Source: Abiotrophia defectiva_A (GTDB lineage: Bacteria; Bacillota; Bacilli; Lactobacillales; Aerococcaceae). From it: a DNA stretch of 25,702 bases. Positions 15,289-21,301 of this stretch are shown piece after piece (positions within the stretch are counted from its first letter, which is position 1; each line of letters begins with the position of its first letter). The notes beneath the pieces are model-generated. The model searched no databases. It was not told the DNA's origin and saw nothing but the letters and a program-made list of their open reading frames with translations. Where the stretch lies: the NCBI GenBank assembly GCA_963546405.1, contig CAUUNL010000021.1, positions 1 to 25,702 of the forward strand, read 5' to 3'. The position numbers and the translations under genes are program-made.

Positions 15289-16101
15289 GTGGATGTCTTT
15301 AACCAAATTAGTCATTTAGCCTGGCAGGAAATTCTCAACCGGGTCTGGCAATTTTTCCTAGTAACGGTCATCTTTTGGTTGGGGAGAGGCCTGGTCAATC
15401 GCTTCTTCGAATCCAAATTGCGCCACAAGGTCTTTCAGGTAGCACCTAAGACCTCACCACAAAGACTCCAGACCATTTGGACCATTACAAAAAATGCCAT
15501 TAACTATGCCTTTTATTTCTTCTATGTCTATGCTGTTCTAGGTATTCTAGGTTTTCCAGTTTCTACCCTAGTGGCTGGGGCCGGGATTGCCGGGGTAGCC
15601 GTCGGTTTAGGGGTCAAGGACTTCATTACCGATGTGGTCAATGGCTTCTTCATTATTTTGGAGGGCCAATACGAAGTAGGCGAAGAAGTCAAAATTGGTG
15701 ACATTCGAGGCAAGGTCCAGACGGTGGGAATTCGGACGACCATTATCCAGGGAACCAGTGGCAATCGCTACTATATTCCAAATGGGGATATTAGTATTGT
15801 CAATAACCTCAGTCGGGAGAACCGCCAAATTGTCATTGATTTACCTATTACAGACCAGACTCAGTTGGAAGATCTGGCCAATCAGGTTCAAGTCATAACG
15901 GAGGGGCTGAGCCAGGACTATGCAGAGGATTTAACAGCTGAACCGGTCATTACCGGTGTGGTCAATGATACGACCACAGGGAAATTTCATTATGAGATTT
16001 CCTTCTATGTGACCAACGGTGCTCAGGGACGTTTGACAGGGGCCTTTTATTTCCGCTATTTGACTCAGCTTCAACAGGCTGGGATTCATCTCTTGGATTA
16101 A
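15289..16101 (+). CDS. MscS-family small-conductance mechanosensitive channel
   Basis: A 270-residue integral membrane protein that releases solutes on hypo-osmotic shock. Predicted helices: about 19-36, 68-88, and the pore-lining third helix 92-115 with the Gly/Ala pattern AGAGIAGVAVGLGVKDFITD. It is followed by the beta domain signature QYEVGEEVKIGDIRGKVQTVGIR and a C-terminal alpha/beta domain. The reading frame opens with GTG 15289, preceded by purine-rich AGGGGGCAGG. It is the last gene of the murI unit; no clear terminator is visible after it. Bacillus YkuT, near darB, is the likely counterpart. Confidence 0.93.
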   Translation: MDVFNQISHLAWQEILNRVWQFFLVTVIFWLGRGLVNRFFESKLRHKVFQVAPKTSPQRLQTIWTITKNAINYAFYFFYVYAVLGILGFPVSTLVAGAGIAGVAVGLGVKDFITDVVNGFFIILEGQYEVGEEVKIGDIRGKVQTVGIRTTIIQGTSGNRYYIPNGDISIVNNLSRENRQIVIDLPITDQTQLEDLANQVQVITEGLSQDYAEDLTAEPVITGVVNDTTTGKFHYEISFYVTNGAQGRLTGAFYFRYLTQLQQAGIHLLD

Positions 16102-16110
16102 GTGCTTACC

Positions 16111-16139
16111 TTGTTCTCCTCTTAGAATCGTGGTATGAT
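16111..16139 (+). promoter_or_regulatory. Promoter of the YtxG/YtxH-like pair
   Basis: TTGTTC (16111-16116), 17-bp spacer, TATGAT (16134-16139) with TGG extension. The distance to the next start codon is 39 bases. Confidence 0.65.
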
Positions 16140-16178
16140 AAGAATAGTAAAGTTTAACGTGAAAGGATTTGAGGCAGA

Positions 16179-16712
16179 ATGGAATGGACAAGCATTGCGG
16201 CCTTAATTGCGGCGCTAGCCTTTGCGATATTAGTCCTCTTTCTGTGTTGGACCTTAATTGGTTTCAACAAAATCATGAAAGAAGTTAAGCAAACGGTGGT
16301 CGAGGTCAATGATTCCATTAAAATCATTACCAAAGATGTGGACCAACTCTCAATTGAAGTGGAAGGACTACTTAACAAGTCTAATAGCTTGGTTGATGAT
16401 TTGAATGGCAAGTTAGCTCAAACTGACCCGCTCTTCAAGGCCGTAGGCGATTTGGGAACTTCAGTTAGTGGCGTCCAAGCTTCTACTCGTAAGGTGACCC
16501 AATCCTTCAAGGCAGGCCACTTCTTAAAACGTGTGACGCCTTTTGGTGGCCGCAAGCAAGAAGCAGAAGCTAAGGCGCCAGCAGCAGCGGGTGTCAAACC
16601 AACGTCGCCTACAGCTGACAAGCCTAAGCCTAAGGCGACCGGAGCACAGTTGGATTACCTAATCCAGAAGAAACCGTCACACACGGCGGGCGAAATTACA
16701 CTAAAGAAATGA
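16179..16712 (+). CDS. DUF948 (YtxG-like) membrane-anchored protein
   Basis: A 177-residue protein: one N-terminal membrane helix (about 7-29), then a heptad-rich helical stretch (VKQTVVEVNDSIKIITKDVD onward, about 35-105) typical of DUF948, and a disordered Ala/Pro/Lys tail. It is encoded ten bases before a YtxH-type gene, the same pairing as ytxG-ytxH in Bacillus, where the operon is stress (sigma-B) controlled. Here an ordinary sigma-A-like promoter lies upstream. Molecular function is unknown. ATG 16179 is preceded by AAAGGA and GAGG. Confidence 0.85.
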   Translation: MEWTSIAALIAALAFAILVLFLCWTLIGFNKIMKEVKQTVVEVNDSIKIITKDVDQLSIEVEGLLNKSNSLVDDLNGKLAQTDPLFKAVGDLGTSVSGVQASTRKVTQSFKAGHFLKRVTPFGGRKQEAEAKAPAAAGVKPTSPTADKPKPKATGAQLDYLIQKKPSHTAGEITLKK

Positions 16713-16722
16713 GGTATGTAGC

Positions 16723-17145
16723 ATGTCAAGAAAATCAGGATTTTTTGCAGGTTTAGTATGGGGGAGCCTTGTAGGGGCTGCCGTAGCCCTCTTGTATGCC
16801 CCAAAGGCAGGGAAAGAATTGCGGGAGGACTTGACTGAGCGTGCTCATGAATACAAGGACTTAGCGGGCGAACGTTTTGTTGAATATCGCGACCTGGCCT
16901 TAGAACGGGCAGGGGAGTACCGCGATTTAGCAGTCGAAAAAGGGGTTAACTTCTATGATGCGGCTAACAGCAAGACGGAAGAAATCCGTGTTAACTTAGC
17001 CAAATCTGCCCAAGAACTCAAGGACCAATTAGTACATGCTGCCTTCCCATCACATCAAGAGGAAGTAGCGGAAGATGCTGAGACGGTTATCACCGAGTTC
17101 AAAGAAGCCCTAGAACAACAAGCTAACCAAGCAGAAGAAGCCTAA
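16723..17145 (+). CDS. YtxH-domain protein with three 11-residue repeats
   Basis: A 140-residue protein. Residues 5-30 form the YtxH signature: a glycine-rich hydrophobic segment GLVWGSLVGAAVALLYAPKAGKELR. Then three consecutive 11-residue units follow, HEYKDLAGERF, VEYRDLALERA and GEYRDLAVEKG (42-74), with looser continuation to about 96, giving an amphipathic helix with alternating basic and acidic faces. The C-terminus is acidic. This pattern resembles membrane-surface-binding or stress (LEA, apolipoprotein-like) helices, but function is unknown. It forms an operon with the DUF948 gene and ends before a strong terminator. Confidence 0.85.
   Translation: MSRKSGFFAGLVWGSLVGAAVALLYAPKAGKELREDLTERAHEYKDLAGERFVEYRDLALERAGEYRDLAVEKGVNFYDAANSKTEEIRVNLAKSAQELKDQLVHAAFPSHQEEVAEDAETVITEFKEALEQQANQAEEA
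16846..16944 (+). repeat. Three tandem 33-base units encoding 11-residue repeats
   Basis: Three 33-base units in the YtxH-type gene encode the pattern x-E-Y-[KR]-D-L-A-x-E-[KR]-x. The codons have diverged, so the repetition is now stronger in protein than in DNA, pointing to old duplication kept by selection. Confidence 0.8.
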
Positions 17146-17152
17146 AAATCTT

Positions 17153-17185
17153 AACTGGAAACGGCGATATCGTTTCCAGTTTTTT
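17153..17185 (+). terminator. Rho-independent terminator after the YtxH-type gene
   Basis: Perfect 11-bp stem AACTGGAAACG / CGTTTCCAGTT, 7-base loop, then six T. Confidence 0.93.
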
Positions 17186-17205
17186 GATGGGCAAAAGTCC
17201 TGATA

Positions 17206-17219
17206 AGAAAGCGTTTTGA
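17206..17219 (+). promoter_or_regulatory. Possible cre (CcpA) site upstream of the aquaporin gene
   Basis: AGAAAGCGTTTTGA matches 12 of 14 positions of the catabolite-responsive pattern TGAAAGCGTTTTCA, keeping the central AAAGCGTTTT. It lies 16 bases upstream of the -35 hexamer. Glycerol-uptake genes are common CcpA targets, so the setting fits, but one degenerate site is weak evidence. Confidence 0.45.
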
Positions 17220-17234
17220 AAAGCAAAATGGCAA

Positions 17235-17263
17235 TTGAAAGCCCCCCTGACATATGGTACACT
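17235..17263 (+). promoter_or_regulatory. Promoter of the aquaporin gene
   Basis: TTGAAA (17235-17240), 17-bp spacer, TACACT (17258-17263) with a TGG extension. The following leader of about 60 bases holds a small hairpin, GCACC / GGTGC with an AGAC loop (17285-17298), without a T tract. Confidence 0.7.
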
Positions 17264-17328
17264 TAGCAAAGGAATAATCCATCAGCACCAGACGGTGCGA
17301 TTTTCATTATAAAAAGGAGTTATGTAAT

Positions 17329-18072
17329 ATGTCATTAGGCGTACGTTTATTTGCAGAATTTTTAGCCACTGCCATGTTAATCATCTTAGGTAACGGGGCT
17401 GTTGCCAACGTTGACTTAAAAGGCACCAAAGCGGGTAGCGGTGAAGGGGCTCACGGTTGGAACCTGATTGCGATTGGTTATGGTTTTGCGGTTATGATGC
17501 CAGCCATGATTTTCGGTCATGTCAGCGGTAACCACATCAATCCAGCTTTCACCCTCGGTTTGGCTATCAATGGTAACTTCCCATGGGCAGAAGTTGTACC
17601 TTACATTGTGGCTCAATTCTTAGGGGCAATGTTCGGTCAACTCTTAGTAGTGGCAATGTACAAGCCTTACTATGATCAAACAACTAACCAAGCACACATC
17701 TTGGGGACTTTCTCAACAGCTAACGCTGCTAACAGCCAATTGAACGGTTTTGTGGGCGAATTTATTGGTTCTTTCATCCTCTTCTTCGCAGCAGTAGGGA
17801 TTACCAAAGGGCAAATGTTCGCTAACAACCCAGGTTTGGCTCACTTAGCGCTTGGTTTCTTGGTATGGGCTTTGGTTATCGCAGTCGGCGGGCCAACTGG
17901 GCCAGCCCTCAACCCAGCGCGTGACTTAGGTCCACGTTTGGTTCACCAATTCTTACCACTTAAGAACAAAGGGGACTCTAACTGGTCTTACGCCTGGGTA
18001 CCAGTGCTTGCGCCAATCTGTGCTGCCATTTTAGCAGTCTTTGTATTCAACACTTTCTTCTTAGTTAAATAA
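17329..18072 (+). CDS. Aquaglyceroporin (glycerol facilitator family, MIP)
   Basis: A 247-residue channel with six membrane helices and both signature half-helices: HINPAFTLG (NPA 71-73) and LNPARDLGPRL (NPA 195-197). The Asp after the second NPAR is the mark of glycerol-conducting members. Aligning to E. coli GlpF by distance from the NPA motifs gives selectivity-filter residues Y51, V183, P192 and R198. As I recall, this Tyr-Val-Pro-Arg set is the one in lactic acid bacterial proteins such as Lactococcus Gla, which pass both water and glycerol. It is a single-gene unit with its own promoter and terminator; no glpK or glpO is adjacent, so use for osmotic balance or small-acid passage is equally possible. 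SD AAAAGGAG precedes ATG 17329. Confidence 0.93.
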   Translation: MSLGVRLFAEFLATAMLIILGNGAVANVDLKGTKAGSGEGAHGWNLIAIGYGFAVMMPAMIFGHVSGNHINPAFTLGLAINGNFPWAEVVPYIVAQFLGAMFGQLLVVAMYKPYYDQTTNQAHILGTFSTANAANSQLNGFVGEFIGSFILFFAAVGITKGQMFANNPGLAHLALGFLVWALVIAVGGPTGPALNPARDLGPRLVHQFLPLKNKGDSNWSYAWVPVLAPICAAILAVFVFNTFFLVK

Positions 18073-18081
18073 AGACCTTTT

Positions 18082-18109
18082 AGAGGCTGGGATACTCCCA
18101 GCCTCTTTG
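18082..18109 (+). terminator. Rho-independent terminator after the aquaporin gene
   Basis: Perfect 11-bp stem AGAGGCTGGGA / TCCCAGCCTCT with a 3-base loop and short T run. The arms are identical to the core of the ntp terminator at 12653-12682; only the loop differs (TAC against ATTA). Confidence 0.9.
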
Positions 18110-18160
18110 CTTGTTTACTAATCAGTCGTATTTAGTTAGTTGCTTACTTAAGCACTGTTT

Positions 18161-18188
18161 GCCTAGCTGGGAGTGACTCCCGTTAGGC
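18161..18188. repeat. Nested inverted repeat in front of the TPR gene
   Basis: Outer arms GCCTA (18161-18165) and TAGGC (18184-18188) enclose the 13-base palindrome GGGAGT-G-ACTCCC (18169-18181). It covers the expected -35 zone of the promoter with -10 at 18196-18201. There is no T tract, so an operator is more likely than a terminator. Confidence 0.5.
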
Positions 18189-18192
18189 TTCG

Positions 18193-18201
18193 TGGTATAA
18201 T
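18193..18201 (+). promoter_or_regulatory. Extended -10 promoter of the TPR-reoY-cca-dinG unit
   Basis: TGGTATAAT: perfect -10 hexamer (18196-18201) with TGn extension, 17 bases before the start codon, giving a very short leader that holds only the GGAGG site. No good -35 hexamer is seen. Confidence 0.6.
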
Positions 18202-18218
18202 GAAGGTGGAGGTGTCTT

Positions 18219-19487
18219 ATGAGTGAATTAAGCCGTTGGATTGAAGCCTGTGAGGAATGTCAATCCCTAGACCAAGTCAATAGTGTCTTAGAAGGAGCAC
18301 TCCTAGAGGCACCAGATGATACCCAAACCTATCAAGGATTGCTAGATTTATCGGATTACTTTGCTAAGCGGGGCTATCGAGAGTGGCAAGTTTGGCTCTT
18401 AGACCAACTTTATCAGCTAACCCATAAGAAAAAGGTTGCCTACTATCTGGCCAAGGCTTGCTTCCAGCTAGCAGATTATCCCAGTGCCTATGAATGGTTG
18501 AGCCGGGCTAAGACAGACCAAGCCGTCTTTCTTGTCCAATGGTTAGAGGCTCAGATTCTCTTTGAACTGGGGCAAGTAAAAGCCTGCCAGAAGGTATTAC
18601 AGGACTTAATTCAAACCTATCCGACTCGATTTGAGCCCTATCAACTGCTAGCTCAAGTCAAGATTGAAGAGGGGGACTATAGCAAGGCCAAGTACTACTA
18701 TCAAGTTCTGCTAGACTACTTCTCAGATAAGGTGGACCGAGCCTTGATTCGGCAACGGCTGCTGGCTTTAGCCTTAGAAGATGAGATGATTCAGCTGGAG
18801 TGGATTCAATCTTTAGTAAGTTGGGAAGACCTGCCGCTGGTTAGTGCGGAAGATTATTATCTCTTGGCCTTGGCCTACCAAAAGGCGGGGCATCTGGCTC
18901 TCGCTTATGAGGCTGCTCAACAAGCCCTTACCCTGGACTCAGATTCTGTGGACATCCACTACCTAGTGGCAGAGTTGGCTTTAGGCCTGGGGCACCAGAC
19001 TAGCTTGAGGGAAAATCTTGACTGGCTCTTTCAAGTGACTCTGGCAGATGATGGACGCATGGCGGATTATCTGGCCTTATGCCAGGCCATTGACTATCTG
19101 ACGCCGGCTATTAAGGATAAGTTACTGGATGCCTATCTGCTCCAGGAAGATGAAGATTTGACCTATGCCATTGCAACCTATCTGATTGCTTGGCTAGCTC
19201 AGCATGAGGGCGCCCAGGCAGCCTTAGAGGTCTTAGATACTCTGGCGCCAGACTTTCCAGATCCCGAATATCTGTCTTGTCTCTATGCACCGCTCTATGC
19301 TGAACTAGACCAGCGGGATCAGGCTCAAGCGGCCTATCAAGAGGCCTTGGACCTGATGGCAGGGGATCAGGATTTTTGGTTACAAGCCCGTCAGTATTTT
19401 GAGGCTTGGGGCTTAGACCAAGAACTTGCCACTGTAGACCGAATTTTGGCGGAAACAGACCACCAGTCTCAGAATATAGAAGAGTAA
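18219..19487 (+). CDS. TPR-repeat protein, YpiA-like
   Basis: A 422-residue cytosolic protein composed of helical hairpins of the tetratricopeptide type, for example about 78-100 (LAKACFQLADYPSAYEWLSRA), 137-165 (YQLLAQVKIEEGDYSKAKYY) and 212-240 (LLALAYQKAGHLALAYEAAQ). No catalytic motif is seen. Bacillus YpiA has nearly the same length and also stands directly upstream of ypiB (reoY), so orthology is likely. It is predicted to be a protein-binding scaffold; partners are unknown. GGAGG stands before ATG 18219, and reoY follows after 28 bases. Confidence 0.82.
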   Translation: MSELSRWIEACEECQSLDQVNSVLEGALLEAPDDTQTYQGLLDLSDYFAKRGYREWQVWLLDQLYQLTHKKKVAYYLAKACFQLADYPSAYEWLSRAKTDQAVFLVQWLEAQILFELGQVKACQKVLQDLIQTYPTRFEPYQLLAQVKIEEGDYSKAKYYYQVLLDYFSDKVDRALIRQRLLALALEDEMIQLEWIQSLVSWEDLPLVSAEDYYLLALAYQKAGHLALAYEAAQQALTLDSDSVDIHYLVAELALGLGHQTSLRENLDWLFQVTLADDGRMADYLALCQAIDYLTPAIKDKLLDAYLLQEDEDLTYAIATYLIAWLAQHEGAQAALEVLDTLAPDFPDPEYLSCLYAPLYAELDQRDQAQAAYQEALDLMAGDQDFWLQARQYFEAWGLDQELATVDRILAETDHQSQNIEE

Positions 19488-19515
19488 AGATAAGTCTAAG
19501 AAAGGAGGAAACACT

Positions 19516-20067
19516 GTGATTAATAAGCATCAACGTAAACGTCAGTTTATTGCTTGGCTCTTGCAGCATTATCGGCATGCCAACCCAACGGTTAATTATT
19601 TTTTAGAGTTTTTAATGGTTCAGCCTGATTATATTCAATATGTTGAGTTCTCGGATCAAGTCGAATATGCCAGTCACGGTGTCTATATCTCCTATGTGGA
19701 GCAGACGGCGGTGCCTTTCCGTTACTATAAGGAAGGCAAATCCTACAGTTCTTGTGAGCAGGCTTTCCACGATTTGAGACTCAATGCTCAAGGGGCGCAA
19801 CCCGTCACTTTTTATATAGAACTTAATATTCCTGACTATATTGCGACCCTCTATCGTTATGATCTCTTTACTCAGCCGGATTATTTACCTGAAGACAGTG
19901 CCTTTTTGGATCAATTGGAAATGGGATTGACTCAGGTTACCCGCCAAGTCAGACGCAAGCAATTGAAGGAGCAGGTCGACCTAGCTTTAGATCAGGGAGC
20001 TTTTGATATCGTCAATCAACTATTAAATCAACTGGAGGAACTAGAAGGGCATGACCAAGACTATTAA
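19516..20067 (+). CDS. reoY: ReoY (UPF0302/YpiB family), regulator of MurA turnover
   Basis: A 183-residue protein matching the UPF0302 family: LEFLMVQPDYIQYVEF, a VPFRYYK segment, EQAFHDLRLN and FYIELNIPDY correspond to the conserved blocks of Bacillus YpiB. The C-terminus (about 150-177, with VDLALDQGAFDIVNQLL) is an IDEAL-type motif. In Listeria and Bacillus, ReoY works with ReoM and the PASTA kinase pathway to control ClpCP degradation of MurA, the first enzyme of peptidoglycan synthesis. GTG 19516 is well supported by AAAGGAGG seven bases upstream. It overlaps cca by 17 bases. Identity was recognised by memory of the family pattern, not by search. Confidence 0.82.
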   Translation: MINKHQRKRQFIAWLLQHYRHANPTVNYFLEFLMVQPDYIQYVEFSDQVEYASHGVYISYVEQTAVPFRYYKEGKSYSSCEQAFHDLRLNAQGAQPVTFYIELNIPDYIATLYRYDLFTQPDYLPEDSAFLDQLEMGLTQVTRQVRRKQLKEQVDLALDQGAFDIVNQLLNQLEELEGHDQDY

Positions 20068-21301
20068 TCTCAATAATCCCTTGTTTCAGACGGCCATGCC
20101 CCTCCTAGAAGCCATTGAGTCTCATGGTTATGAGGCTTATTTTGTTGGTGGTTGCGTGCGTGATGCCCTCTTAGGCAAGGAAATTCACGATATCGACATT
20201 GCGACCAGTGCGACGCCGGATGAAATCCAGGGGATTTTTCCGGTCACTTTTGATGTGGGTAAGAAGCACGGGACCATTGTTGTGGTCTACAAGAAAGAAA
20301 ACTATGAAATTACTACCTTCCGAACGGAGGGGACCTATAGCGATCGACGCCGGCCTGACCAGGTTAACTTTGTTCGCAATTTACGCGAGGATACTCTGAG
20401 AAGGGACTTCACCATTAATGCCTTGGCCTTGGACCGTTTGGGCAGGGTCTATGACTACCACGGTGGGGAGCAGGATCTAGAGGCAGGCATTATCCGCGCC
20501 GTCGGGACCGCCCTGGAACGTTTCGATGAAGATGCTCTGCGCATGATGCGAGCCTTGCGCTTTGCTAGTCAATTAGGGTTTGAGATTGAGTCCCAGACCT
20601 TTGAGGCTATAGGCCAGCTAGCCCCTAATTTATCCTATGTGTCCATTGAGCGCATTCGGATTGAACTCAGTAAGCTCATGCAAGGTGACTATCTAGGGAC
20701 AAGCTATAAAGCCCTGACTGAATCCGGCCTTTGCACCTATTTATTGGGCATGGAGCAAGTGGATGCCTCGGCTGTTTGGCAGCTAGTCTATGAGACCCTG
20801 GCTGTTCAAATTGCTGCTGGGATAGCGCGCGACGAGCGTTTGGTTTGGTGGGCCTTAGTTAAGGCCTTGGGCTTGGATTCAACTCAGGCCCGCGCCTTCC
20901 TGCGTGACTGGAAGCACAGTAATCCCTTTATTAAAGATGTCAGTGACTTATTGGAATTGGATCAAGCCTTTGCTTCAGGCCCACTGGATGCCTGGCAGCT
21001 CTATCAGATGCCAGCCCATGTTTTGGCTATTTACGAGACCTATGCCTACCATCAAGCTTGGTTGAGCCAATCGAATCAACTGACCCAGGCTAAGGCCCAA
21101 TTGCCGCTTGCTAGTCGTTCGGACTTGGCCATTAATGGGCAAAAGGTCATGGAGGCCTTAGGTTTAAGCCGAGGCAATGCCGGACTTGGTCGCCTACTTT
21201 TGGAGCTAGAGCGTCAGGTCGTCATGGGGGATTTGCCTAATGAGCCAGCCGACCTCTTAGCCCAAGCTCAAGCGTTAGGAGCTGATTATCTTGAAAGCTA
21301 A
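20051..21301 (+). CDS. cca: CCA-adding tRNA nucleotidyltransferase
   Basis: A 416-residue class II enzyme that builds or repairs the 3' CCA end of tRNAs. Motifs: GGCVRDALLG (33-42), metal-binding DID (D47, D49), RRDFTINAL (117-125), the template motif EDALR (160-164) inside FDEDALRMMRALRFASQLGF, and ERIR (200-203). The C-terminal helical body and tail are complete. All motifs point to a full CCA-adding enzyme. ATG 20051 lies within the reoY end; the 3' end overlaps dinG by 11 bases. Confidence 0.97.
   Translation: MTKTINLNNPLFQTAMPLLEAIESHGYEAYFVGGCVRDALLGKEIHDIDIATSATPDEIQGIFPVTFDVGKKHGTIVVVYKKENYEITTFRTEGTYSDRRRPDQVNFVRNLREDTLRRDFTINALALDRLGRVYDYHGGEQDLEAGIIRAVGTALERFDEDALRMMRALRFASQLGFEIESQTFEAIGQLAPNLSYVSIERIRIELSKLMQGDYLGTSYKALTESGLCTYLLGMEQVDASAVWQLVYETLAVQIAAGIARDERLVWWALVKALGLDSTQARAFLRDWKHSNPFIKDVSDLLELDQAFASGPLDAWQLYQMPAHVLAIYETYAYHQAWLSQSNQLTQAKAQLPLASRSDLAINGQKVMEALGLSRGNAGLGRLLLELERQVVMGDLPNEPADLLAQAQALGADYLES

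Noticed and set aside
17285..17298. Riboswitch or attenuator in the aquaporin leader
   Set aside because: Only one 5-bp hairpin without a T tract or a competing fold is visible in a leader of about 60 bases, too little to support a riboswitch.
19111..19578. Minus-strand open frame of 155 codons opposite the TPR and reoY genes
   Set aside because: It is antisense to two well-supported genes, has Pro/Arg-rich unnatural composition and no visible start signals.
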